NCBI GenBank assembly: GCA_910575615.1 | Contig: CAJTEX010000012.1 | Coordinates: 41,149 to 105,148, forward strand | DNA length: 64,000 bases | Direction of reading: 5' to 3' | Source of the DNA: Bacteroidales bacterium | Lineage (GTDB): Bacteria; Bacteroidota; Bacteroidia; Bacteroidales; Muribaculaceae | Shown: in pieces, positions 53,411-63,167 of the stretch | Layout of the letters: each line of letters opens with the position of its first letter | How positions within the stretch are numbered: the first letter of the stretch is position 1 | Program-made: the position numbers and the translations under genes | Notes under the pieces: generated by a model | What the model saw: the letters and a program-made list of their open reading frames with translations, nothing else | What the model was told of the DNA's origin: nothing | The model's database searches: none

Positions 53411-54208
53411 GTGATATTTATCCTGTGCCTGGAGGCTGGCATGTCGGGTGCAGTATGTCGCGACAGATCGGAAGTTGCCGACAGCCTGTTTTTCAAGGTC
53501 TCCGACAAGCCGGTAGACAGAATACTTGAAATGGCAGACCGCTCTCTCAGGCAGGGGGCGCAGGGTGATGCCCTCTCATTGTATCTGATTGTGTGCGCCC
53601 GGCAGCCGGAAACATTGGACTCTGCTGCGGTCGCAAACCGGGTAAGGGCCTATGTCGGGGCCGGGGACATCATGATGCGCCGATGTGACTATGTCGTGGC
53701 TCTGGACAATTACATACAGGCCCTGATTGCCAGCGAGGCATCTCCATCCCAGCCGATGGGGGCTGTCATCTATAAAAACATAGGGAATGTCTATTGTTGT
53801 CTGAACGATTATGAGACAGGCGTAGACTATTATAAGAAAGGATTGCGTATATGCGAGGCTCATCCCGACAATGATGTCGAGAAAAAGCTCCTGACCAATC
53901 TTTCGGGGATGATAACATACACCGGCGACACCATTGAGGCTGAACGATACCTGGTCATGTCAAGACGTGTGTATCCTCCGAAGACTGATGAGGAGATATG
54001 GGCAAGATTTTTTGACATAAGGGATTCGATAATGGATGACAGGGAGTTCAATGCAGTGAAAAATGTCCTGTTCCAATACAAGGTAGCCAAGACTGCAGAT
54101 GAAATCCAGTCATTGTACAAGGATAAAGATGAGAAAGAGTCAATAATAAGGCGGCAGCGGATGATATTGCTGAGTGTTGTCGCCGGAGCGTTTGGCTATC
54201 GGCAATAG
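53411..54208 (+). pseudogene. TPR half of a split TPR/AraC-type regulator
   Basis: 265 residues with TPR-like helices at about residues 40-190 (VIYKNIGNVYCCLNDYETGVDYYKKG, split here). It ends at the start of a membrane helix (MILLSVVAGAFG) where the frame is lost. The next frame continues LSAIVLLFYIQKRR, completing the helix. The apparent GTG start at 53411 gives a weak N-terminus. An ATG at 53385 in another frame (MANVIRHF) would give a fitting signal peptide if the six T at 53405-53410 were seven. Such TPR-helix-coiled-coil-HTH proteins are common one-piece envelope regulators in Bacteroidota. Confidence 0.7.
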
Positions 54209-54825
54209 TGCTGTTGTTTTACATCCAGAAACGACGTATAACCCGCAGCCATCGGCATCTGTATGAGATAGACCGGGCCAACACGCGCGAGCGGGGTGTG
54301 ATGGACGAGCGTCATCGGGATGATATGCGTAGGCTTGAAGAAAGAGACGCGGAGATTGCGCGCCTCAAGGCTCTGCTCTCAAGCTCGCGAGAGATATGCA
54401 AGGAGGAGCTTACGTGTTGCGAGTCTCCCGTGAAATACAAGACGAGCAATCACAGGGAGCCTCATCGCAACAGGCTTGCTGAAGCGATAACGGCAGTTAT
54501 GGAGAATGACTGTGACGAACTTTGCAATCCTGAGTTCTCGCTTGAGCGGCTTGCCAAAATCGTAGGCTCCAACTCGAAATATGTGTCGCAGACCATCAAT
54601 GAGGAATTCAACCGTAATTTCAGTACCTACATAAATGATTACCGGGTGAAACTCGCCTGTGAGAGGCTGGCAAATACCGAATATGACTCATACAAAATCA
54701 AGTTTGTCGGAGAAAGTGTGGGGTTCAAGTCGCAGTCGACATTCACGGAGGTGTTCAGGCAGCATACGGGTCTATCCCCCGCTGTTTACCGCAGGATGGC
54801 CAAAGAAGACCGGGGTGGATGCTGA
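54208..54825 (+). pseudogene. AraC-type HTH half of the split regulator
   Basis: 205 residues. It begins with the end of a membrane helix (LLFYIQKRR), a coiled coil with ERGVMDERHRDDMRRLEERDAEI (split: residues about 29-51) and a C-terminal AraC HTH: LERLAKIVGSNSKYVSQTI and VGFKSQSTFTEVFRQHTGLSP. The HTH should bind DNA; the periplasmic TPR part encoded upstream would sense a signal. The GTG at 54208 overlaps the stop of the first half (TAGTG), so separate translation is possible but would leave half a helix. One added base near 54195 restores a single frame. Confidence 0.75.
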
Positions 54826-54947
54826 ATTGGTCATATTAGGCTGAGTTATGACTGTGGATTGCTATTGCTCATTCAATTATATTTCCGGATTCTTGAATCT
54901 GTGAAATAAGCAGTGTATATGGAAGCTCTTTTTGATGTTAAAGATTG

Positions 54948-54955
54948 TATCTTTG
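54948..54955 (+). promoter_or_regulatory. candidate -7 element for the surface protein gene
   Basis: Reads TATCTTTG, an exact match to TAnnTTTG, about 47 bases before the ATG at 55002. A TTTG 13 bases upstream is closer than usual. Confidence 0.4.
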
Positions 54956-55001
54956 CGGCCAAGATTAGTCAAATTCATCAAACTTGTCAAAACCAATCTC
55001 T

Positions 55002-55544
55002 ATGAAAAAAATCTGCATTGCACTGGCTGCTTTGAGCCCGATGTTGCTTCAGGCAGCTCCGCTTTCGCCCGGGGTGCTTTCCGGCACAAGGGAGCCTGCG
55101 GTCGCGACGAGCTTCGGAAACTGGCATCGTGGCCCTGCGAGAGTGACCGTCGATGAGCTTTTTGCTTGTCCTGAAAACACAGTGCTGGATTGGCCTTGCG
55201 TTGAAAGCGAAGTGGGCTACTCCGGATTCCAGAGTTCAGACCAAGGGCGTTACGGGATGCCGACTATTTTCTATCAGGCATTTCACGGATGCTACAAAAG
55301 TGTTAACGAAATCAGGGTAATCGGTCTGTTCAATTATTTCGACGAAGACTCCTACAATTGGCTGGGATGTCTTGAGCGAGGAGCGATTGACGGGGACTAC
55401 AAAATGACCGAACCTGTGAAGTTTGAAATCGCCTTTTACCGTCAGGATGAAAACGGCCGTCCAGGAGGGCTCTATGGCTGCCCAGAAAGCACTTCGTGTC
55501 GACAAGATTGCCAATCCTGGAGCAAATGCCAATGGGACACATGA
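55002..55544 (+). pseudogene. N-terminal part of a split exported surface protein
   Basis: 180 residues from the ATG at 55002. MKKICIALAALSPMLLQAA is a signal peptide. The mature part shows aromatic strands (VGYSGFQSSDQG, IRVIGLFNYFDEDSYNW, FEIAFYRQDENGRPGG) that look like a beta-sandwich domain. After about residue 155 the frame drifts into an unlikely Cys/Ser/Trp-rich tail and stops at 55544. The continuing sense appears in another frame from about 55,470. Probably one exported protein broken by a one-base change or small deletion. Ligand and role are unknown. Confidence 0.6.
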
Positions 55545-55965
55545 GAAGGTCTCCGCTCTTTCGCTTGGAGCCGGAGAGTCTGCGACTGTGAAAGCGACTA
55601 TGAATCCCTCAAACCTCGTTGAGGGAATGTATGAGTCTGTCATCGAGATACGCTCTAATGACGAGCTGAAGCCCCTGCATATAATCCCGGTTTATTTCGC
55701 AAACGGAATCATGACGAGCATCGAGCCGGTGACTGTCGCCATATCCGAGACAAAGCTTACTGCTGAAGGCCTGTCAATCACTGCGGATAATGCGATTGCT
55801 GATATTCTGGTGGTGGATGTTGCTGGCCGTATGGTAATCAGGATGTCTCCAGGTGAGAATTCAGCGGTTGTGCCTGTCGAATCGCTCGGCGATAGAGTAT
55901 ATGTCCTCTCCGTGACATATGTGGATGGAAGTTCTGAATCAATGAAGTTCGCTCTCTCCAGATAA
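55423..55965 (+). pseudogene. C-terminal part of the split surface protein with type IX sorting-like domain
   Basis: The convincing part starts near 55,470 and runs to 55965. LGAGESATVKATMNPSNLVEG and YESVIEIRSNDELKPLHIIP form an Ig-like strand-rich region. The last 70 or so residues, with ILVVDVAGRMVIRM and GDRVYVLSVTYVDGSSES, resemble the C-terminal sorting domain of type IX secretion cargo. If so, the protein would be exported through the system to which PorQ belongs and attached to the surface. The first codons listed overlap the other half and are not a genuine N-terminus. A terminator hairpin follows. Confidence 0.6.
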
Positions 55966-56003
55966 ACATCCCCTTGAATCGCTGTTAACAGCCTGCGACT
56001 GAC

Positions 56004-56047
56004 AACGGGTTTCGCTTGTGCCACAGATGGTGGAGGCGGAACCCGTT
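56004..56047. terminator. hairpin between converging genes
   Basis: Arms 56004-56015 and 56036-56047 pair over 12 bases with one G-U pair. It lies between the surface protein stop (55965) and the recQ stop (56064) and is followed by a T-rich stretch on the plus strand. Confidence 0.65.
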
Positions 56048-56063
56048 TTCTTGTTTTGGTCTC

Positions 56064-58004
56064 TTATGCCGGATAGAGGTTGTTGTCGATAATCCGGACC
56101 AGGCCTGAATCAGCAAGATTGCGTATCGTGGGGAGGATGTTTTCCACAGGCATGTTTAGACGGAGTGAGGTGTCGGCTATTGTTATCCCGGCCGGATTCT
56201 GGTTGACTATGAATGTCAATGCCTCGGTCATCACCTCAGTGGAAACATGCGCCGACTGCTCTTGCCTGTGGTGGAGGTTTTCGAGCCGTCGCCGTTCGCG
56301 GCACACGTCGCAGGTGCCGCAGGGAACAGTTTTTTCTCCGAAATAGCCGAGCATCGTTTCGACACGGCAGATATAATCATCAAACGCGAATCTTTTCATC
56401 GCGTCAAGGCGTGCCTCCATCAGTTTGCGCCGCATCTCATACACCTGTTTTGGCAGGACCACATCACGAAGAGGTTCGCGTGAACGCAACAGATAGATAT
56501 ATGGCGCCCGTTTCCTTGGGGTGTAGTCTATGACGCGCATTTTGCGCAGACGCAGCAATGCCTCATAAACGGTGCGCTCGGTCAGTTCCAGGGAGGATGC
56601 GATGAACGGTTCCTGTATCTGCTCGTAATCGGCGAATATGCCTGTGTAGTTGCGCAGAATGAATTGCAATACCCGCTCGGTCTCGTCTGAAAGACCTTGC
56701 AGGTCATAAAGTGCGCGGCGCGGCATTGTCATGAACAATCTTGACGGGCTGACGAGGTCGTCGGTGTAATCGAAATAACCGGCCTGGGCGAGTATCCGCA
56801 GCGCGCTGTCGGCGATGACAGGTTTGAATTCCCAGCGTTGGCAGAACTTGCCAAACTGAAACTCAAAGTTCTTGCCAAATCCTTCTCCCATGCCGACTCC
56901 GAAGAATACGAACAGCTTGTCGTATATGTCACGGATGACCTCTTTGTCGGGGTAAGTCTCGGAGAGTCGGCGGGTGAGAGTGGCCTTGTCGGCTTTGGTC
57001 GTGAGCATCACGGCCCATGACGGCAGACCGTCACGTCCCGCGCGGCCTGCTTCCTGGTAGTATTCTTCCAGTGAAGACGGCAGGTCGTGATGAATCACTA
57101 TCCTGACATCCGGTTTGTCTATTCCCATGCCGAACGCGTTGGTAGCCACCATCACTCTTGTCTCGCCTGATTTCCATCGGTTTTGCCTTTCGTTCTTTTC
57201 TTCGGGAGAGAGGCCCGCGTGATAATAATCAGCTGAGATGTCGTTGGATGCCAGAAACGCGGCGAGTTCCTGGGTGCGCTTTCTTGAGCGGGTATAGACT
57301 ATGCCGCATCCGCCCACCCTGGAGAGGATATGGAGCAGCTCAGTGTCTTTGAAGTCGCAATGCCTCGCCACATATGAGATGTTCTTACGGGTGAAACTCA
57401 GCCGGAAACAGTAGTTTCTGTCTCTGAAAGAGAGCTTCTTCATTATGTCGTCGACCACTTGCGGGGTGGCTGACGCAGTCAGGGCGAGCACCGGTGTCTT
57501 TGGAAAACGGGCGCGAAGTTCTCCTATTTTCAGGTAGGAGGGGCGGAAGTCATATCCCCATTGTGAAATGCAGTGGGCCTCGTCGACCACGATGAGCTTG
57601 ACATCAAGGATATTCCACCAAGCCTCCATGTTTGGAGAACGGAGTTTCTCTGGGGAAAGGTAGAGGATTTTAATTTTGCCGAGTTCACAGCGTTTTAGGA
57701 CAAGCTCACTTTCCGAACGTTTCATCGCATGGTTGAGTTGGCCAGCGCGGATTCCTCTGCGGCGGAGGTTGTCAACCTGGTCTTTCATCAGGGAAATAAG
57801 CGGAGTGACAACCACTGTGAGGCCATTGAGAGCCAATGCGGGAATCTGGAAGGTGATTGACTTCCCCCCTCCGGTTGGAAGAAGCCCGAGCGTGTCATGG
57901 CCGTCGAGCACAGAGTTTATGATTTCCTCCTGCATCGGCCGGAAGGAATCATAGCCCCAATGTGTTTTCAGTAAAGTGTGTATCGAAGGGTTCGTGTCAG
58001 ACAT
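56064..58004 (-). CDS. RecQ-family ATP-dependent DNA helicase
   Basis: 646 residues. Helicase motifs are in order: LPTGGGKS (Walker A, about residue 42), VVDEAHCISQWGYD (DEAH, about residue 137), LTASATP and QEAGRAGRDG (motif VI, about residue 325). The C-terminal zinc-binding region includes YICRVETMLGYF and CGTCDVCRERR. It unwinds DNA 3' to 5' in recombination and repair. Bacteroidota usually have more than one RecQ; this shorter form is not necessarily the recA-pathway enzyme, so no symbol is given. It follows cls by 10 bases. Confidence 0.92.
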   Translation of the reverse strand: MSDTNPSIHTLLKTHWGYDSFRPMQEEIINSVLDGHDTLGLLPTGGGKSITFQIPALALNGLTVVVTPLISLMKDQVDNLRRRGIRAGQLNHAMKRSESELVLKRCELGKIKILYLSPEKLRSPNMEAWWNILDVKLIVVDEAHCISQWGYDFRPSYLKIGELRARFPKTPVLALTASATPQVVDDIMKKLSFRDRNYCFRLSFTRKNISYVARHCDFKDTELLHILSRVGGCGIVYTRSRKRTQELAAFLASNDISADYYHAGLSPEEKNERQNRWKSGETRVMVATNAFGMGIDKPDVRIVIHHDLPSSLEEYYQEAGRAGRDGLPSWAVMLTTKADKATLTRRLSETYPDKEVIRDIYDKLFVFFGVGMGEGFGKNFEFQFGKFCQRWEFKPVIADSALRILAQAGYFDYTDDLVSPSRLFMTMPRRALYDLQGLSDETERVLQFILRNYTGIFADYEQIQEPFIASSLELTERTVYEALLRLRKMRVIDYTPRKRAPYIYLLRSREPLRDVVLPKQVYEMRRKLMEARLDAMKRFAFDDYICRVETMLGYFGEKTVPCGTCDVCRERRRLENLHHRQEQSAHVSTEVMTEALTFIVNQNPAGITIADTSLRLNMPVENILPTIRNLADSGLVRIIDNNLYPA

Positions 58005-58014
58005 GATGAGGAGG

Positions 58015-59478
58015 TCAGAGGATTGGCGCGAAAAGACGCATCACGGATTCCAGCCCTTTCTCAAGATATGGGCGCTGGCGCCATATGGCGGGATTCACCC
58101 TTATGCAGTCGCGTTGGTCGGCGATGAAGCGTGTCCGCATAGCCGTGTTGAATTCCTTGGAGTAGACAAGCAGGTTTGCCTCGAAATTGTGTTCAAAGCT
58201 GCGGAAGTCAAAGTTGGTCGAACCGACTGTGGCAAAGTCGTCGTCGACAATTATCGCCTTGCTGTGGAGCATTCCTTTGTCGTAGAGATATACCTTGATG
58301 CCGGCTCTCAGGCATTCCTGCACATAGCTGAATGATGCCCAGCGCAGCATGTCGCTGTCGCTGCGTCGCGGAAGCATTATGCGCACGTCCACTTTTGACA
58401 GTGAGGCGACCTGGAGGGCATGCAACAGGCCTTCGGTGGGTAGGAAATAGGGGGTCTGGAGCCATACGCGTGTCTTTGCTGTGGATATCGCCTGCTGGAA
58501 CATCAGCGTCAGGTTCATCCATTGGTTTACAGGGCCTCCTGTAAGCAATTGTATCCCCACATTGTTGCTCTCTTCCGTGACGGAGGATGCCGCCTCCGGA
58601 AGGTCTGGAATCTCCTCTTCAATCAGAGGTTGTCCCATGTAGTTCCAGTCCACGGCGAATGACTGCTGCAAGGCTGCCACGCCAGGACCGGTGACGCGGA
58701 GATGAAGGTCGCGCCACACGTCAAAGTGTTTCCCGCCATCCACATATCGGTCGGCTATGTTCATGCCACCGATGTATCCGATGATGCCGTCTATGACGAC
58801 GATTTTACGGTGATTGCGCCAATTGACGCGTGTGCCGAAAGGTGGAAAGACCACCTCAAAGAACGGGTAGGCCTCTATGCCCTCTTTTTTCAGTTTCTTG
58901 AAGAATTTTCCGGGGGTCTTGAAGGAGCCCACGGAGTCATAGATGATACGGATTTTGACTCCGGCGCGGGCCCTCTCGACGAGGGCTTCGCTTATGCGGC
59001 GGCCTATCTTGTCTGCCGCGATGATGTAATACTCGATATTGATGTATTTCTCGGCACGAGAGATATCGGCGAGCAAAGCCTCGAATTTGGAACGGCCATT
59101 GTCGAATATGGCGACGCTGTTACCCTCGTAATATGGTGATCCCTGGAGGGAATGGGCGAGTTTGATGTGTCGCAGGCAGGCTGGCGACTGTCTCACCTTG
59201 GATGAGTCAATTTTCCCGTTTTGCTCAAGTCGTCTGAGCTTCCTGCGGTTGCGCCTTGAGATTATGCGCTTGTTCTGTATGTTACGGCCGAAAAATATGT
59301 ACAGAATCAAGCCTACGGCCGGAAGGACGAGCAAAACGGTGACCCACGCGAGTGATTTCACCGGATTGCGGTTTTCCGAAACAACGATGGCGATTACTCC
59401 AAGCACAATGGCGGCGTAGGCAATGGTGACTGTCCACCACAGCCAAGTCGTGTTTATATAGTCGACCAGTGTCCACAT
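58015..59478 (-). CDS. cls: cardiolipin synthase
   Basis: 487 residues. Two N-terminal membrane helices (WWTVTIAYAAIVLGVIAIVV and VTVLLVLPAVGLILYIFFG) precede two phospholipase D domains. Each has an HKD motif: NWRNHRKIVVIDG (about residue 230) and LHSKAIIVDDDF (about residue 405). It joins two phosphatidylglycerol molecules, or related lipids, to form cardiolipin at the inner membrane. A TAAATTTG element at 59487-59494 would put the transcript start only a few bases before the ATG. The gene leads a two-gene unit with recQ. Confidence 0.92.
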   Translation of the reverse strand: MWTLVDYINTTWLWWTVTIAYAAIVLGVIAIVVSENRNPVKSLAWVTVLLVLPAVGLILYIFFGRNIQNKRIISRRNRRKLRRLEQNGKIDSSKVRQSPACLRHIKLAHSLQGSPYYEGNSVAIFDNGRSKFEALLADISRAEKYINIEYYIIAADKIGRRISEALVERARAGVKIRIIYDSVGSFKTPGKFFKKLKKEGIEAYPFFEVVFPPFGTRVNWRNHRKIVVIDGIIGYIGGMNIADRYVDGGKHFDVWRDLHLRVTGPGVAALQQSFAVDWNYMGQPLIEEEIPDLPEAASSVTEESNNVGIQLLTGGPVNQWMNLTLMFQQAISTAKTRVWLQTPYFLPTEGLLHALQVASLSKVDVRIMLPRRSDSDMLRWASFSYVQECLRAGIKVYLYDKGMLHSKAIIVDDDFATVGSTNFDFRSFEHNFEANLLVYSKEFNTAMRTRFIADQRDCIRVNPAIWRQRPYLEKGLESVMRLFAPIL

Positions 59479-59486
59479 ACTATCTG

Positions 59487-59494
59487 CAAATTTA
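59487..59494 (-). promoter_or_regulatory. candidate -7 element for cls-recQ
   Basis: Reads TAAATTTG on the minus strand. It lies within 10 bases of the ATG at 59478, implying a very short leader; no -33 TTTG is visible. Confidence 0.3.
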
Positions 59495-59655
59495 CGAAAA
59501 ATCTGGAGATTTTGACACCGACAGAATAAAAAGGCGAATATTCAAGACCGAACTGCAAAATATCCATCTGCAATAGGCCTGAAAATTTTAAGCCCGAGGC
59601 ATAACGGGTGATTGGAGAGGTGCTAAAGATTACTTTCAGCTGACAATACAAAAAA

Positions 59656-59671
59656 GGAGACCGAAGTCTCC
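59656..59671 (-). terminator. rho-independent terminator with TTCG loop
   Basis: On the minus strand GGAGAC, a TTCG loop and GTCTCC are followed by TTTTTT. It lies 42 bases after the receptor stop at 59713. Confidence 0.85.
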
Positions 59672-59712
59672 CTTTGATTAACTAATGGTGTGTTCTCAAG
59701 ATGGCTTGTTGT

Positions 59713-61195
59713 TTAGAATCGATTCTTTTCGTTCGCACCTGCTCCACGCCCCTTGTAACGGTCACGACTGGAGTTAAATGAGTACTGTAGAGTCAAGTAG
59801 AATGAACGGCTTAGATCCGTTACACATACGTAACGGGTTATATCTCTACTGAATGAAGTAACACCATAATTACGTTTGTTGAAGATGTCGTTTGCCTCGA
59901 CGGAAACACTGAAGCTGTTGTTGAAGAACGCCTTGTATAGTTTGGCGTTAAGGTAAGAACAGGATTTGCGATGTATGTTCCTGTCATCGCCTGCGCTTTC
60001 CCATGCCATATCCACGTTCATCCATATATCATAGGGAAGATGTATGGCATTTTGCCATTGCACCATTCCTTGTGGATTATTCAAGTGTTTACGCCCTTTC
60101 CAGGTGTCGATTGCAAACCACTGCTTCGTGATGCCGAGATTTACCCGTGGTTCCCAGATGCCGATATTGAAACTGGTCCCTATAAACGCGCGGATTGAAT
60201 GTATCTCCGGAAAATTATCCAGAGTCATGAGCTTCACCTCGCCACTTTCGCCGTAGGGCACCGTTGTAGATATGATGGGATCCTTTTTATAGGTATATGA
60301 CAATTGTGCGAATAATCGTCTCCAAGCTCCGGTAAGTTCCACAGTATGTGTCTTCTCTGGTTTAAGGTATGGATTCCCGCCTTGAAGTGTAAAACGGTTG
60401 ATATAATCGATTGCACCATCCAGGTCGCCATAATTTGGCCGTCTTGTCTTACCGGTATAGCTCATTGAAAGTTGAACTTTATCTACCGTTGTTGACATAA
60501 AGAAGGAGGGGAAGAGATTATTATAAGTCTTGCTCTGATCTTCTTTTTTCCGCCCGTTTTCCATATAATCGAAATTCACGTGCTCATACCTCAATCCGGC
60601 CCCGAGGCTGAAGCGACCGAATGTCTGTCGGAAATCAAGGAATCCGGCAATATTGTTTTCGTCAACCCGTGTATTGGCATCACTTATGATTTCTGCGTCA
60701 GTCATATAATCGGAAGAGAAGCGCGAGGACACATATTCCTCCCCAACCTCAATCACGCCTTTCCATATCGGATAACTTAAAACCAGTTTCTCGGCAAACA
60801 TACGTCCCCGACTTGTCCCGAGGGAGTTTATCAACGAGTTTCCATCAGTCACGCTGATTTCATCCACTGTGACATTGGAACGGGACTTATTCCACAGATA
60901 ATCAGTGTTCAGATCAATGCCAAGATCTCCGACCTTACCATTATAATAGATATTGGCATAATGTCGTGGAAGTTTCTTGGTGTCACCTGACCGTGTGCTT
61001 GTGGTTATGTCTAAAAACTCTCCGTTAGCCGACAATTCAGTAAGATGGGTATGATGCATCTTGTCGCTTGTGATGCCATTACTGTAATAGGCTCCGATTG
61101 AATGCTTCTCATTAAACATATATGAGAATCCCACCTTTCCGAAGAAATCTTTCACGTTTCCGTAGCCGTTCTGAGTTATCCCTTCTTCCCATAAC
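59713..61195 (-). pseudogene. TonB-dependent receptor/outer-membrane beta-barrel protein, N-terminus missing
   Basis: About 490 residues of barrel sequence: FFGKVGFSYMFNEKHSIGAYYSNG at the N-terminal side, AGLRYEHVNFDYMENG, RRPNYGDLDGAIDYINRFTLQGGNPYL (split) and a C-terminal FYLTLQYSF. This matches the C-terminal portion of Bacteroidota proteins with a carboxypeptidase-like domain, plug and barrel (OMP_b-brl_3 type). Signal peptide, front domain and plug are absent. The open frame runs on to 61257, but from about 61196 it is only the antisense of the next receptor. As it stands it would not be exported. Composition is more AT-rich than the plus-strand receptor. Ligand unknown. Confidence 0.8.
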
Positions 61196-63163
61196 ATGGG
61201 GTACACGTCGATGCGGGTGAGGGGCACTGACCCTTCACGAATCAATGTGACAGCCAATGGATTGCCTCTGAATGACCCCGAGAGCCATCGTGTCTACTGG
61301 GTGAATATGCCCGACCTTGCTTCTTCGTTGCGCGATGTGCAGATTCAGCGAGGGGCAGGGACTTCTGCAAATGGGGCCGGTGCATTCGGCGCAAGCATAA
61401 ACATGGTGACTGACGCTTCGTCGGAGGACGCTTATGCTGAGCTGTCGGGAGCGTGTGGCATGTATGGCACCAATCGCCAGACCTTGCGGGTCGGATCCGG
61501 CCTGCTCGGAGATCGGTGGAGCCTTGACGCACGGTTGAGCCATATGGGGTCTGACGGATATATCGAACGCGCCTCCTCACAGTTGTGGAGCTATTTCGGC
61601 CAGGTTGCCTATCAGGGATACAACACCTCTGTCAGGCTGGTCGCTTTCGGAGGGAAGGAACGGACATACATGGCCTGGGATTATGCCTCAAAGGAGCAGA
61701 TGGAGGAGTTTGGCCGCCGGTATAACCCTTGCGGGGAATATGTGGATGATGATGGCCGGAGGGCATATTACCCTGACCAGTACGACAATTTCATCCAGCA
61801 TCATTTCCAGCTGCTTTTCTCGCAGCGGATAGGGGAGTGGTTCAATGTCAACGCGGCACTGTTTTACACTAAGGATGACGGGTATTATGACCAGTACAAG
61901 ACCAACCGTACTCTGGTTGAATATGGCCTCCAGCCGTTCCTGGGCACTGACGGTGCGACAGTAAAAAAGTCGGATCTTATCCGGCTGAAATACAATGTGA
62001 ATGGTTTCGGAGGCGGGCAGGCCACCGTGAATTTCAGGCGAGGAAGATGGGATGCGACGCTTGGAGGTTCCGTTTCTGATTTCGACGGGCATCATTACGG
62101 GCAGGTGAAATGGGTGCGCAACTATGTCGGTCCGATTGATCCGTTGCAGGAATATTATGACAACAGGGGCCGGAAATTCGACTCCAATGTCTACCTTCGG
62201 GCCAATTACGACATTGACAGGCGATTCTCGGTGTTCGCCGATTTGCAATACCGTCATATCCATTATACCATAAAGGGGGTGTCTGACAACTGGGACTGGG
62301 AGACCGCCTCGCCTGCGATGCTCGATGTGGAGCGTAGATGGGATTTCTTCAATCCTAAGTTGGGTGTGAACTTCACATCGGGTGCTCACAGAGGATTTGC
62401 TTCGTGGGCGGTGGCTCAGAAGGAGCCGACTCGCGACAATTTCACTGACGGTACCACCGGAAGTTACCCCAAGTCGGAACGGCTTGATGACTTCGAACTG
62501 GGCTATAGTTTCAACCAGGGGTTGTTTTCTGCCGGCGTGAATTTGTATTATATGTTATACAAAGACCAGCTTGTGGTCACGGGACAGCTGTCAGACACCG
62601 GGAATCCGTTGAGTGTCAATGTCCCTGATTCATACAGAATGGGAGTCGAGCTTCAGGCTGCACTGCGGCCCTGCAGTTGGTTTGACTGGCAGTTCAACAT
62701 CACATTGTCTCGCAACCGCATCCGTGACTTCGTGGAGTATATCTATGAGGATGAGTGGACAAATCCGATTTCATTTGACTTGGGCGACACATCAATAGCG
62801 TTTTCACCGGAAGTGATTTTCAACAATGCCTTCAACTTCAGATACCGCGATTTCGACGCGTCGCTTGACAGCCGCTACGTCGGGAAGCAGTATATGAACA
62901 ATGCGGAGTCGGAAGCAGCGTTGCTCGACGCATATTTCGTGTCTGACCTGCATTTGGGATACTCGTTCAAGCATCTGATTGGAATGAAGGAGCTGAGGAT
63001 AGGCTTTTCGGTCTACAATCTGTTCAACGAGAAGTATTTCAACAATGGGTATGCCGGGGCTGGCTATACAGTGAAAGAGGGCGAAAAAGTAATATACCGT
63101 TATGCCGGATATGCCGCGCAGGCTCCGACACATGTAATGGCGACTGCCACTTTGAGATTCTGA
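61196..63163 (+). pseudogene. TonB-dependent receptor, N-terminus missing
   Basis: About 655 residues. The frame opens in the middle of the plug domain (GYTSMRVRGTDPSRIN, then QIQRGAGTSANGAGAFG), so the signal peptide, TonB box and plug start are missing. The barrel is otherwise complete and ends in a conserved VMATATLRF with a terminal Phe. LFNEKYFNNGYAGAG is a typical last-strand motif. Followed 4 bases later by pnuC, it resembles vitamin-uptake operons in Bacteroidota in which such a receptor is paired with a PnuC-type transporter (for thiamine in Bacteroides). The ATG at 61196 is probably an accident of the junction. Confidence 0.8.
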
Positions 63164-63167
63164 CAAG

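Noticed and set aside
61196..61257. N-terminal extension of the minus-strand receptor frame
   Set aside because: This segment is the antisense of the plus-strand receptor plug and has no receptor homology of its own.
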